In this document: positions 28,988-38,591 of the stretch, in pieces
How the letters are laid out: every line of letters begins with the position of its first letter
Numbering within the stretch: position 1 is the stretch's first letter
Source of the DNA: Chromatiales bacterium
GTDB lineage: Bacteria; Pseudomonadota; Gammaproteobacteria; Poriferisulfidales; Oxydemutatoraceae
Assembly (NCBI GenBank): GCA_014323925.1
Contig: JACONC010000006.1
Location: forward strand, 61,109-125,108
Reading direction: 5' to 3'
DNA length: 64,000 nucleotides
Made by a program: the position numbers and the translations under genes
Notes under the pieces: generated by a model
Told to the model about the DNA's origin: nothing
Database searches by the model: none
Seen by the model: the letters and a program-made list of their open reading frames with translations, nothing else

Positions 28988-30373
28988 ATGTCTGCATTGT
29001 GGATAAAAGATTTGGAATATCAAAGCGACAGCACTCGGTTATTCGATTGTTTGGTCGGACAACCTGGGGCGATATTTCTCGACAGTGGTAGCCGTCCGCA
29101 CGAACGGGCTTGTTATGATATTTTAGCAGCTGCGCCTTCGCGTCTCATTCACAGCAAAGACGGCATCACGACCGTAACCTACGCTGACGGTCGTGCACAA
29201 AGCTATCGCGATGATCCCTTTGCGATCGTGCGCTCAGAAATTGCTTTCAACGACATAGAATGTGATAGATATTTGCCTTTTCATACTGGGGCTATCGGAT
29301 ATTTCGCTTATGACCTTGGTCGGCGCATTGAGAAATTACCACAGCATGCCGCTGATGCAGATAATTTACCGGAACTTATGCTAGGCATATACGATTGGGC
29401 TGTCATCACCGATCATGCGCTAAAGCGAACCTACTTAATCGCCCATCCGAATGCTCAATTTGGTGATAAAGAATTTAACTATTGGCAAACACTACTCAGT
29501 AATCCGCCACCGCCGCGGGCTAAAACTGCCTGCCTACAATTGGCACCGTTACAATCAAATATGGATCGTACCACCTATATGAAATGTTTCAATGCGGTAA
29601 AGGAGCATATCTATCAGGGTAATTGCTATCAAATTAATTTAGCGCAACGCTTTGCCGTCGCACTGCAAGCTGATGCCTGGCAGTTATATCGTCGCTTGCG
29701 CTTGATTAACTCAGCACCTTATTCGGCATATTTGGATTTTGGAGAATTTCAAGTTTTGAGTATTTCCCCTGAGCGGTTTTTAGATTTGCACAGCGGTTGT
29801 GCTGAGACCAACCCTATCAAAGGCACGCGCCCGCGCCACCGTGATCCACACCTAGATAAGAAGCAAATAGAAGCATTATCCAATAGTGCTAAAGATAAAG
29901 CTGAAAACCTAATGATTGTCGATTTATTACGCAACGATTTTGGTAAAAGCTGTATGCCTGGTTCTATTATTGCCGAAGATTTATTCACTATACAGAGCTT
30001 TGATAATGTGCATCATATGGTGAGTAGCGTTTGCGGAATTTTGGCAAGGAATAAAGATGCGCTACATTTGCTAAAAGACTGTTTTCCAGGCGGATCTATC
30101 ACTGGTGCGCCTAAATTGCGGGCGATGGAAATTATTGAGCAGCTAGAACCGCATAGACGCGGCGTGTACTGCGGTGCGATAGGCTATTTAAGCCGCAACG
30201 GTAATATGGTACTCAATATTGCGATACGCACTGCAGTATATAAAAACCAACAATTTGTATTTTACGGTGGCGGCGGTATCGTTTCGGACTCCGATGGTGA
30301 AGCGGAATACCAAGAAACGATCGATAAAGTCTCTTCAATGATGGATTTATTAAAGGAATTGGCCAGCGAATGA
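28988..30373 (+). CDS. pabB: Aminodeoxychorismate synthase component I
   Basis: Makes 4-amino-4-deoxychorismate from chorismate on the way to p-aminobenzoate. Of 461 residues, the C-terminal chorismate-binding domain shows ENLMIVDLLRND, HHMVSSV, DCFPGGSITGAPK and GAIGYLSRNG. The NPIKGTRPR motif has the Lys that marks PabB rather than anthranilate synthase. It sits within the C1-cofactor operon, so the p-aminobenzoate may be meant for a methanopterin as well as folate. The last gene overlaps it by 4 bases (ATGA). Confidence 0.9.
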   Translation: MSALWIKDLEYQSDSTRLFDCLVGQPGAIFLDSGSRPHERACYDILAAAPSRLIHSKDGITTVTYADGRAQSYRDDPFAIVRSEIAFNDIECDRYLPFHTGAIGYFAYDLGRRIEKLPQHAADADNLPELMLGIYDWAVITDHALKRTYLIAHPNAQFGDKEFNYWQTLLSNPPPPRAKTACLQLAPLQSNMDRTTYMKCFNAVKEHIYQGNCYQINLAQRFAVALQADAWQLYRRLRLINSAPYSAYLDFGEFQVLSISPERFLDLHSGCAETNPIKGTRPRHRDPHLDKKQIEALSNSAKDKAENLMIVDLLRNDFGKSCMPGSIIAEDLFTIQSFDNVHHMVSSVCGILARNKDALHLLKDCFPGGSITGAPKLRAMEIIEQLEPHRRGVYCGAIGYLSRNGNMVLNIAIRTAVYKNQQFVFYGGGGIVSDSDGEAEYQETIDKVSSMMDLLKELASE

Positions 30374-30960
30374 ACTGGGTCTTAAAGTTGGGTGGCAGTT
30401 TGTATGCTTATCCAATGTTAGCGCAATTACTGACGCATCTGCGAGACCTATCGCTTGCCAGTGACAGCTTTACGATAGTGCCGGGCGGTGGTCCTTTCGC
30501 TGATCAAGTGCGCGCTGCCTACCAGCAATGGCGGTTAGACGATACGACAGCACATCGCATGGCGATATTAGGTATGCGGTTATACGGTCGGCTATTGGCC
30601 GGTCTATCAAAACTGCCGGTGCGCTATACTGACGACCCAGATGATGCACAATGTGCTATATGGTTGCCGAGCGATACGCCGATACCAGCTTGCCTAGCTG
30701 ATATTCCTGCCGAGCTATTGGATTGGGATTTCACTTCAGATTCTATATCACTTTGCTTGGCAAAAAATATAGGCGCACAGTATTTAGTATTATTGAAAGC
30801 CATATCAGTCGAGCAAGCGCATTCTTTTGATAAACTGGTCGATAGATGTTTTATCGGTTTGATGCGAGACACTTCAGTGCAAGTGATTTGTCTATCGGCA
30901 GATCAGTGTCTGCAGTTGAATAGCTTAGCCGAACTGATGCGTTATCGGATTGCTTCATAG
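30370..30960 (+). CDS. Small amino-acid-kinase-fold protein, MfnE-like
   Basis: A 196-residue kinase of the aspartate/glutamate/uridylate kinase fold: WVLKLGGSLY for the phosphate site, VPGGGPFADQVR, and WDFTSDSISLCLAKNIG for the nucleotide site. In methanogens the short kinase MfnE phosphorylates the aminomethylfuran phosphate precursor of methanofuran, and similar genes lie in methylotroph C1 clusters. The start ATG overlaps the pabB stop, indicating coupled translation. Substrate inferred from context. Confidence 0.75.
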   Translation: MNWVLKLGGSLYAYPMLAQLLTHLRDLSLASDSFTIVPGGGPFADQVRAAYQQWRLDDTTAHRMAILGMRLYGRLLAGLSKLPVRYTDDPDDAQCAIWLPSDTPIPACLADIPAELLDWDFTSDSISLCLAKNIGAQYLVLLKAISVEQAHSFDKLVDRCFIGLMRDTSVQVICLSADQCLQLNSLAELMRYRIAS

Positions 30961-30987
30961 CGCGCTGTTGATAAGTTCAGCCAAACC

Positions 30988-31584
30988 TCATTGTGTTTTA
31001 GTGATGAGGGTGATGACACCGATGATTGGGTGGTCTATGTAAAATAGCTTGTTCTCAGCAATAATCCTATCTACACTGATCGGCACCGAAAAAGTTTGCG
31101 GCACATCTAAGACCTCCGATGCTTGGTCATAGTCGGGATCGTATTGAAAGTCCAGCAGTAGTTTGAAATAACCCCCATAGCCCATCCAGGCAGTGCCTTT
31201 GAGTAAGCCATTTTGAGGTTCTCTTAAGATATTGATATGCGGTGCTCTGGAGCGATCATAAGGAGGTTGTTGCCAGGCACCGTGATAGAGCAGTTGGTAG
31301 CGGCTATCTCGTTCAATGCGCTGTGCTTCAGCAGCTAGTTGTAAACGGTTTGATGGTACCGCTCGCACACTGCTGTGGGCGGTGGTTTGATACAAATCTA
31401 GAGTTGCACGTTCTCGGTTTTGTTCGCTAGCTAGAGGACTGATATCTTGTATTTGTCTTAACTCTAAATCCGCGTCTATTTGCTTGAATACGATAATCTC
31501 TGCTTGATACAGTTCGGCACTGTCTTGTGCGTGGGCATAAGCGGTGCATACCAGCAGCAATACTACAACGATGATAGCTTTCAT
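30988..31584 (-). CDS. csiV: CsiV family periplasmic protein
   Basis: A 198-residue exported protein: signal peptide MKAIIVVVLLLVCTAYAHA then QDSAELYQAEIIVFKQ, a beginning typical of CsiV (cell-shape integrity protein, reported to bind peptidoglycan in Pseudomonas). GYFKLLLDFQY and the C-terminal FYIDHPIIGVI also fit. It follows mfd with no spacer (TAA then ATG), the usual mfd-csiV arrangement of gammaproteobacteria. Confidence 0.75.
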   Translation of the reverse strand: MKAIIVVVLLLVCTAYAHAQDSAELYQAEIIVFKQIDADLELRQIQDISPLASEQNRERATLDLYQTTAHSSVRAVPSNRLQLAAEAQRIERDSRYQLLYHGAWQQPPYDRSRAPHINILREPQNGLLKGTAWMGYGGYFKLLLDFQYDPDYDQASEVLDVPQTFSVPISVDRIIAENKLFYIDHPIIGVITLITKTQ

Positions 31585-34500
31585 TTAAGCAGCCCGCTGC
31601 AATGCTAGAAGGTCGAGAAAGTCTTGTAATTTAGATTCACGCGTAGCGATATCTTCCATACTATTTTCACCTTCGTTAATAATCAATTTATGCTTGCCTA
31701 TGAAACGGTATTTTGCCGGTTCCTTTTTAATCATAGCTATCAGCTTATCTAAATCCAACCTCGGTTGCTCTTCAAAGAAGATATGCAACTCGGATTCATC
31801 GGCAGTTAGTTTTCGTATGCCTATATTGTGGCATATTATTCTCAGCCTTGCATTGGTATATAGATTTTTTGCATAGTCGGGTAGCACACCGAAACGATCT
31901 ATCATCTCCACTTTGAGAGTCGCTAGGCTTCGTTCGTCATCGGCAGCGGCGATGCGGCGGTAGCATACCAGCCGCAAATTAACATCTGCGATATATTCGG
32001 GTGGAATGAGCGCGGGTTCACCCAGGTTGACTTCAGTGACGGTATCTAATGGTTGATCTATGTTGGGCACTAAGCCGGCTTTGAGTGTGTCAACAGCTTG
32101 TCTCAGTAGCCTATTATACATTGCGAAACCGACTTTATGTATATGTCCGCTTTGTTCTTCGCCCAGTAATTCACCGGCGCCTCTAATCTCTAAGTCGTGG
32201 CTTGATATAGTAAAGCCGATGCTCAAATCCTCAAGCGATTCTATAACTTCAAGCCGTTTGATCGCATCGTCGGTAATTGCGCTACGCGAAGGAATAAGCA
32301 GATAAGCATAAGCCGCGTGATGCGAGCGACCAACGCGCCCGCGTAGTTGATGTAGTTGTGCTAAGCCGAAGTGGTCAGCGCGATTGATTAGCATGGTATT
32401 TGCATTGGGTATGTCTATACCGCTTTCTATGATAGTAGTGCAAACTAAGATATGATACTTATGGTTGTAGAAATCCATCATCGTCTGTTCCAATTCTCTT
32501 TTCGGCAGCTGCCCGTGCGCAACCGCAATTGTCGCATCGGGCAAAAGTTCTTTTAGATTTTCGGCAACATCGTCAATCGTTTTTACTTCATTGTGCAGGA
32601 AGAAAATCTGCCCGCCGCGTCGTAGTTCTCGGATGCACGCCTCGTAGATGAGCGTATCATCCCATTGTGTGACAAAAGTTCGAATGGCTTGACGCCCAGG
32701 TGGCGGTGTTGCAATGACTGATAAATCTTTCAAACCACCAAGGCTCATGCTCAATGTGCGCGGTATCGGTGTAGCCGTCAATGTCAGTACATCAGCCGAA
32801 GTGCGCAGCGATTTTATCTTTTCTTTATCCTGGACACCGAAGCAGTGTTCCTCGTCGATGACGATAAGCCCTAGATTATTAAAGTCTGGTGGTGTACGCA
32901 ACAAGGTATGGGTCGCAATGACAATGTCTACGCGACCTTTTTGTAGATCGGCTAGAATTTTCTTTTTCTGCTTATTGGAGACAAAGCGCGACAACATTTC
33001 TATATGTACTGGCCACTTTGCAAACCGTTCTCTGAAAGATTCAAAATGTTGTATTGCCAGCAGTGTAGTAGGCACTAATACTGCGACTTGTTTTCGGTTA
33101 TGCACCGCGATGAAGGCTGCACGTATTGCAATTTCAGTTTTACCGAAGCCTACATCTCCGCAGATGATTCTATCCATCGCTTTGTCGAGATTCATGTCCT
33201 GTAACACATCATTGATAGCACTTTGCTGATCAGGTGTCTCGCGATAAGGAAAATCACTAGCGAAGCTATGGTAATCGGAATGGTTTATGTCAAAGCGGAT
33301 ATTAGCCGATGCTTTACGACGCGCTTGTGTATCGAGCAATTCGGCAGCGACATCGTATGCTTTCATCGCTGCTTTGCGCTTTGCCGCGTTCCATTGTCGG
33401 CTACCTAGTTTGTCCAATTTAACCTGCTCGGAAGTATTGCCGCTATAACGGCTCAACAAATGTAGTGCTGCGACCGGCACATATAACTTATCTTGATCGG
33501 CATACTCAAGCACGCAAAATTCAGCTAGATAACCACCTACGGTCATCGTTTTTATACCTACGAAACGACCGATACCGTGATCTTGATGCACGGTAATATT
33601 ACCTATTTCTAAATCTCCTATGCTTTGTATCAGTGCTGCAGCATTGCGGGCTTGCCTAGACTTTGTCCCGCTGGCGTGGGCCGTTGCGGTGATATCGTGG
33701 TAATCAATCAGTGCGATATGCGGGTCGTTGAGTATTACGCTTTGTTGTAAGTCGGCACAAGTTATGCCTAGTTTAGGCTTCTGTTTGATAAAAGCCTGCC
33801 AGCTTTCTATCGGCTTCGGAGAGATGCGATACGGTCGAAGAATTTCTAATAATTGCTCCAGATATCCTTGTGTGGGTGCAGTCATTAAGATGTGACCGTC
33901 GTAATCTCGGATGAAATTTTTCAATTTCAATGCTGGTTGTTTTTGATGATGATCCAATGCTACTGGCGGTGGTTTACGAGTTTTGAAATTGCAAGTATAT
34001 TTTTGCTGTGTTTCGCTATGATACTTGAAGGTTTGGGTTTCAATACTATCAAAGCTCGTTATCTGTGCTAGCAACTCGTCGCCATTGAGGTAGAGCTGTG
34101 CCGGCTTTAGCAATGCGCGTTCTTTTGTGTGGCTGAGTAATTGGTATCTTTCCTCGATATAATCGTTATGCTTAGTTGCTTCTTCGCTAATGCTTTGCGG
34201 ATAGATGCACACTGTGTGGTCGGCGAGATAATCAAACAATGTTGCGCTCTCGTTATGAAAAAGCGGCAGATAGTATTCTATACCTGCCGGAATAATATTC
34301 TCGCTGATACTCGTATATATATAGCATTGATCAGGTTGCGCAGTGAAAGTTGAGCGGAACTTATATCTAAAAGACTCAATGTTCTTTTTGTCGATTAAAA
34401 ACTCACGCGCCGGTAGTATAGTGGTAGAAGCTATTTTTTTTATAGTTTGCTGATTGTCGGTATTGAATATGCGTAAGCTATCTATGCGGTCATCCCATAA

Positions 34501-35034
34501 ATCTATACGCGTAGGGTAGTCGGATGCTGGAGAGTAGAAGTCGATAATCGATCCGCGTACTGCGTATTCTCCGTAAGATTGGACTTGCGAGACTGAAGTA
34601 TAGCCGAGCGTGAATAGCCGCGCGCGAAAATCCTCTCGATCGATAACATCGCCCACCGTAATAATGCTGGTGTTTTTTTTGATGAACGAGCAGGGCGGCA
34701 ATCTCTGTAATACCGTAGCCACTGATGCAATACATATTTGACTACCTGCAGATAGTAGCTGTGACAATATAGCCAGGCGGGTGGCAAGAATATTCTCGTC
34801 CGGCGAGAAGCGGTCATAAGCGAGTGTTTCATAACCCGGCAATAGCAATAATTTGCTATCGGCCAAAAAATCGGCTAGAAAGAATTGTAGCTGATTGTAT
34901 AGGCGGTTGACTGCCGTAGCATCAGGTGCAATGAGTAATAAGGGTTGCTTTTGCTGCTGATATAAGCACGCAATCTGATAGGCGAGGCTACATCCTAGTA
35001 ATTCACCCCAGCGTAGTGATTTAGGTTTCGTCAT
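31585..35034 (-). CDS. mfd: Transcription-repair coupling factor Mfd
   Basis: An ATP-driven translocase that removes RNA polymerase stalled at DNA damage and recruits UvrA. 1149 residues, a normal length. Seen in order: a UvrB-like N-terminal module (LLLLPGYETLAYDRFSPDE), the RNA-polymerase-interaction domain (VHQDHGIGRFVGIKTM), Walker A GDVGFGKTEIAIRAAF, the DEEH box as IDEEHCFGV, LTATPIPRTLSMSL, helicase motifs including ESGIDIPNANTM and QLHQLRGRVGRS, and the C-terminal TRCF domain. The usual Arg after DEEH is Cys here, a minor change. Confidence 0.96.
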   Translation of the reverse strand: MTKPKSLRWGELLGCSLAYQIACLYQQQKQPLLLIAPDATAVNRLYNQLQFFLADFLADSKLLLLPGYETLAYDRFSPDENILATRLAILSQLLSAGSQICIASVATVLQRLPPCSFIKKNTSIITVGDVIDREDFRARLFTLGYTSVSQVQSYGEYAVRGSIIDFYSPASDYPTRIDLWDDRIDSLRIFNTDNQQTIKKIASTTILPAREFLIDKKNIESFRYKFRSTFTAQPDQCYIYTSISENIIPAGIEYYLPLFHNESATLFDYLADHTVCIYPQSISEEATKHNDYIEERYQLLSHTKERALLKPAQLYLNGDELLAQITSFDSIETQTFKYHSETQQKYTCNFKTRKPPPVALDHHQKQPALKLKNFIRDYDGHILMTAPTQGYLEQLLEILRPYRISPKPIESWQAFIKQKPKLGITCADLQQSVILNDPHIALIDYHDITATAHASGTKSRQARNAAALIQSIGDLEIGNITVHQDHGIGRFVGIKTMTVGGYLAEFCVLEYADQDKLYVPVAALHLLSRYSGNTSEQVKLDKLGSRQWNAAKRKAAMKAYDVAAELLDTQARRKASANIRFDINHSDYHSFASDFPYRETPDQQSAINDVLQDMNLDKAMDRIICGDVGFGKTEIAIRAAFIAVHNRKQVAVLVPTTLLAIQHFESFRERFAKWPVHIEMLSRFVSNKQKKKILADLQKGRVDIVIATHTLLRTPPDFNNLGLIVIDEEHCFGVQDKEKIKSLRTSADVLTLTATPIPRTLSMSLGGLKDLSVIATPPPGRQAIRTFVTQWDDTLIYEACIRELRRGGQIFFLHNEVKTIDDVAENLKELLPDATIAVAHGQLPKRELEQTMMDFYNHKYHILVCTTIIESGIDIPNANTMLINRADHFGLAQLHQLRGRVGRSHHAAYAYLLIPSRSAITDDAIKRLEVIESLEDLSIGFTISSHDLEIRGAGELLGEEQSGHIHKVGFAMYNRLLRQAVDTLKAGLVPNIDQPLDTVTEVNLGEPALIPPEYIADVNLRLVCYRRIAAADDERSLATLKVEMIDRFGVLPDYAKNLYTNARLRIICHNIGIRKLTADESELHIFFEEQPRLDLDKLIAMIKKEPAKYRFIGKHKLIINEGENSMEDIATRESKLQDFLDLLALQRAA

Positions 35035-35241
35035 ATAAAGCGCATAGAATTATAGCAATTACTACGGAGGTGCTGTTAACACATCTCTTTATTTTGCCGT
35101 AGACCATCTGCGACACTGCCGCCGACGGTAAGACTTTTGGTAATTATATATTCAATTTGGTATCAGCCAAATTACTGATTAATGCGTTACAGAGTAGCTA
35201 TCTTGTCTTGTCAAGCTATTCATACAGATAGTGGTTTTTTA

Positions 35242-36531
35242 TCAGCTGAACATATCGTGCGCAATATTCGTAAACCAGCTGTAGGCGTATTGAACTTCTC
35301 TTTCTAGTGCATAGTCGGGAGCATCGCTAGGAGTGAGACCACCGGCTATTTTTTCAATATTACTTTTATCTGCTGACAGTTTGTGTACTGAAGCGACTGA
35401 GATACCATAATCCGGTGCGACTATACTATAACAGGTATTAACATAAGAGGGTGTGCCCATCGGCTGTTCGTTTAGTGATGCAACTACTGCTGATGCACAG
35501 ACTTTGGCTTCTGAGTTTGCTGCGTAGCCGGATTTGGGCAATCCAAGTGCGATGCTTGCATCGCCTATGATGTATATATCTTTTTGTATCGTTGACTCGA
35601 AGGTATCTAAATGCACTGGGCACCATCCCGAGTCATCAGTCACACCGCTATTTTCGGCAATGCGTCCAGCTTTCTGGGGTGGGATTAGGTTAATGACATC
35701 GGCTTTGAAATCGTCAAACTCAGTCGAGACCATCATCTGCGCGGTATCCACTGCAACAACGCCTCTACCACCCGTATCAGATCCTGAGACCCATTCAATC
35801 ATGCCTGGATAACGAGCTTCCCATGCCTGCATAAAAAGTCCTTGTTTGGAAAACTTATCTTTGGCATCGACAATCATAATTTTTGATTTGGGTTTATTAT
35901 TTTTTAAGTAGTACGCTATCTGGCAGGCGCGCTCATAAGGACCTGGTGGGCAACGGAAAGGATTGTCTGGCGGAGCAATGATCACCAGTCCGCCATCTTG
36001 CATGTCTTCTAGTTGTTGCCTGAGTATCGTAGTTTGTTCACCTGCTTTGTAAGCGTGTGGCATCACTTCAGCAGCAGCTTCGATATATCCTTCAACCGCA
36101 TCCCAGCGAAAATCTATGCCTGGCGACAACACCAGTTTATCGTAGGGTAGCTGCGTGCCTGCGGCGGTCGTCACTACCTTTTTCTCTGCATCAGTAGTCT
36201 CTGCCATTTCGTGCACAACCTTGATGCCGCGCGCTTTTAGACCATCGTAGCCGAACTGCAAGGTGGCTAAGCTACGCTCGCCGCCAATCACTTCATTGCT
36301 CATAAAGCATGTGTAGTAGGTTGGATTTGCTTCAACCAATGTCACATCAGCTGCTTCGTCCATCATTTTGATATATTTAGCAGCGATTGCACCGCCGGCG
36401 CCACCGCCGACGACCACGACTTTGTGTGCAGCACCTAGAACTATATGCGGAAAGCCTAAAGTTGCAATACCGCCAGCAACAGTACCGCTAGCACTTAATT
36501 TAATAAAATCTCTTCGGTTGATATTTGCCAT
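35242..36531 (-). CDS. fccB: Sulfide dehydrogenase (flavocytochrome c) flavoprotein subunit
   Basis: Oxidises sulfide in the periplasm and passes electrons to FccA. The N-terminus has a twin-arginine signal ([12 protein letters not shown]...GFPHIVLG). The FAD site is [18 protein letters not shown], and a second flavin segment reads [10 protein letters not shown]. Likely redox-active cysteines are in [13 protein letters not shown] and in YVNTCYSIV near the C-terminus. 429 residues matches FccB/SoxF. Follows fccA by 15 bases. Confidence 0.92.
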   Translation of the reverse strand: MANINRRDFIKLSASGTVAGGIATLGFPHIVLGAAHKVVVVGGGAGGAIAAKYIKMMDEAADVTLVEANPTYYTCFMSNEVIGGERSLATLQFGYDGLKARGIKVVHEMAETTDAEKKVVTTAAGTQLPYDKLVLSPGIDFRWDAVEGYIEAAAEVMPHAYKAGEQTTILRQQLEDMQDGGLVIIAPPDNPFRCPPGPYERACQIAYYLKNNKPKSKIMIVDAKDKFSKQGLFMQAWEARYPGMIEWVSGSDTGGRGVVAVDTAQMMVSTEFDDFKADVINLIPPQKAGRIAENSGVTDDSGWCPVHLDTFESTIQKDIYIIGDASIALGLPKSGYAANSEAKVCASAVVASLNEQPMGTPSYVNTCYSIVAPDYGISVASVHKLSADKSNIEKIAGGLTPSDAPDYALEREVQYAYSWFTNIAHDMFS

Positions 36532-36546
36532 CTCAGTATCTCCTTT

Positions 36547-37224
36547 TTAGTTACCTGCGCTACTGTAGAATTGCAGTAAATTATGTATGCTTTCCTTGCC
36601 GTGTGCTTCGTGCATATCTTTGAGCTTAGAGCGCATTTTCTTGGGCATTTCACGGCGCTCTGGCTCTGCCATATAATCTTCTAAGGTATATTGCAAGTAA
36701 AGCGACCATTGACCGGCCAGCAAGCCGACATCGTCAGCTGTTGAAAGACCACCGTCTTCGTGGCAATTACTACAATATTCTTCGTGCAATTCCTCACCTA
36801 TCGCAACTTTAGATTGGTCGTAATTTTGCTCAACTGGGACTACCTCGGTGTCTGCAAACACTGGTGCCATAGAGATAATTTCTTCAACGCTATAGCCAGC
36901 TGCGATGCGAGACATAATGGTGCTGTAGCGAGCGTATACTTCTAGATCTTGATAGGCTTCGTCTTGGTATAAAGTTTGTAGTGTACTCTCTAAACCAAGC
37001 TCGTCGTCGGCATATTTATAAGCAAGCATAGCACCTATAAAATAATTTGTGGTTATCCCGGCGAGAGACGGAATAGCAGGACCTTCGCTAACGCCACCAG
37101 TACCGTGGCAAGCAATACAAGTATTTGTTAACATTTGTGGGGATGCCATCTCAGCGTGCCCGACCGCTATAGTACCGAACAGCAAAAGCAGGGAAGTCGA
37201 AATTAAATTAAATTTTCTAATCAT
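36547..37224 (-). CDS. fccA: Flavocytochrome c sulfide dehydrogenase, diheme cytochrome subunit
   Basis: A periplasmic c-type cytochrome of 225 residues with a Sec signal peptide (ending GHA before EMASP) and two haem sites, CIACH near residue 36 and CSNCH near residue 151. Possible distal methionines lie in IMSRIAAGY and MPKKMR. The two-domain form matches the FccA/cytochrome c4-like partner of FccB. First gene of the fccAB operon. A GAGG stretch precedes the ATG. Confidence 0.9.
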   Translation of the reverse strand: MIRKFNLISTSLLLLFGTIAVGHAEMASPQMLTNTCIACHGTGGVSEGPAIPSLAGITTNYFIGAMLAYKYADDELGLESTLQTLYQDEAYQDLEVYARYSTIMSRIAAGYSVEEIISMAPVFADTEVVPVEQNYDQSKVAIGEELHEEYCSNCHEDGGLSTADDVGLLAGQWSLYLQYTLEDYMAEPERREMPKKMRSKLKDMHEAHGKESIHNLLQFYSSAGN

Positions 37225-37276
37225 TATAAAACCTCAATCTAGTGATAAAGTTGAGCCATTGGATATTTGATTTGGC

Positions 37277-37305
37277 ATGTTACCTTGAATAATGTTTTTG
37301 TGCAA
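37277..37305 (-). promoter_or_regulatory. Candidate promoter of fccAB
   Basis: On the minus strand TTGCAC (37300-37305) and TAACAT (37277-37282) are 17 bases apart, a sigma-70-like pair about 55 bases before the fccA start. The -10 match is only partial. Confidence 0.25.
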
Positions 37306-37367
37306 GGTTTTGTACGATGCTGTTAGTCTAAAGTTGTAATGAAGGGCTGATGAGTAAAGGCTATCTA

Positions 37368-38324
37368 TTAATTAGTGTGGACACGATAGTGTGTGTAGGC
37401 GGGTAGTGCCATAATACAAGGAGGATGAACAATAAGGAGATCTAAATCTCCTCGGCAATATAATACCCCGTGAACTATATCAAAAGCTACACGCAGATCC
37501 ATAGTAGCCTGTTTCCATTTAATCGCTGCCGAACGCGTTAGCATATAACCCATGCCAGACGTTCCGTTACCCATGGCCGGCCAAGGATTAATAAGGCTGT
37601 GTTTAGAACTAAACCTATACCTAGGAGATTTATCCAAAGAGGGTATACCACCTATTTTAACTATGCTCATTCTTGAATTTGTTCGGGCTTTTTTTGATTT
37701 CAAAAAACGCAGAAAAGCACCTCTGACGATAGCCAAAAAAATGGAATATACCATATATAAAGGTAGTTGCGGGTAATACTTTTTATATCTTATCAGTTTA
37801 GATATATTGCACGCATAATTAGATATACTGCACGCATAAATGCTAAAAATATTTCTTATTGATCTCTTTCCTGCCTTACTTCTAAAACCCCGCGTATATT
37901 CTTTAAATATAGCATTAATAACACCGGATAAATGACCGAACATTATGATATCGCGCAGAAATACTTGGGACTCAGCCAATATCTGCGGAAAAGTGGGTAA
38001 TAGCCGGGCATCATCCTCTAATACGCAAACTCGGGAAATGTTGTTTTTTATCATTAAATCATAGGCCTTAATGTGACTCAGGCTACAAGCAACAAGACCT
38101 AAATCAGATTTATGATACTTTTTGAAAAAATAATCTAGCTGTTGCTCATCTATGTCTAGTTGGTCTGCTATCGCCTCACGATATGCTTGAGAGTGCAAAT
38201 CAAATTTATCTATTCCATCTATGAATTGATGCTGTAGGTTAAAAGCATCAAGTTGTCTTGATATGGAAAGCCGTCTTTCCGGTGTCCGTTTTAAGCTAAT
38301 AATATAGATAGGTGGATAAGACAT
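37368..38324 (-). CDS. Glycosyltransferase family 25 (LPS-type)
   Basis: A 318-residue transferase starting YPPIYIISLKRTPERR, with LGLVACSLSHIKAYDLMI, the acidic VCVLEDDARL motif, GYMLTRSAAIKW and a C-terminal CRGDLDLLIVHPP. These features match family 25, whose bacterial members add sugars to lipopolysaccharide. A mid-protein Lys/Arg-rich and hydrophobic stretch (~residues 145-215) is longer than usual and may be a membrane-contact region. The adjacent sulfotransferase, same strand, suggests work on the same surface glycan. Confidence 0.78.
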   Translation of the reverse strand: MSYPPIYIISLKRTPERRLSISRQLDAFNLQHQFIDGIDKFDLHSQAYREAIADQLDIDEQQLDYFFKKYHKSDLGLVACSLSHIKAYDLMIKNNISRVCVLEDDARLLPTFPQILAESQVFLRDIIMFGHLSGVINAIFKEYTRGFRSKAGKRSIRNIFSIYACSISNYACNISKLIRYKKYYPQLPLYMVYSIFLAIVRGAFLRFLKSKKARTNSRMSIVKIGGIPSLDKSPRYRFSSKHSLINPWPAMGNGTSGMGYMLTRSAAIKWKQATMDLRVAFDIVHGVLYCRGDLDLLIVHPPCIMALPAYTHYRVHTN

Positions 38325-38442
38325 TTCTTAGTTATAAACATATTTGGCACTAGAAAGTTTTAGTCACAGAATTTGATAAGTGAGGATATGTAAGTAATTG
38401 TATAATCTCTTTCATCATAAAACCTAACTAAGGAGATTACTT

Positions 38443-38532
38443 ATGAATCAAATACTACATACTCTCACCAATCTATTATACATGCCATTACAAGATGTGG
38501 CTGTACGATGCCATATCTTTTGGGTGATATGA
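38443..38532 (+). other. Possible 29-residue peptide with a strong ribosome site
   Basis: TATAAT at 38401-38406, AAGGAG 8 bases before an ATG, and a 29-codon frame (starts MNQILHTL). The peptide has no recognised family, and it lies on the strand opposite to its neighbours. It may be the 5' remnant of a lost gene or a small peptide gene. Confidence 0.25.
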
Positions 38533-38591
38533 TTGGGGAACACCGTTTCACCCAGACGAGCAAAAGTGGCAGCGTTTTTACTATTCGCTCG

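Noticed and set aside
32714-33229. 171-codon plus-strand frame
   Set aside because: It is antisense to the conserved helicase part of mfd and has no domain of its own.
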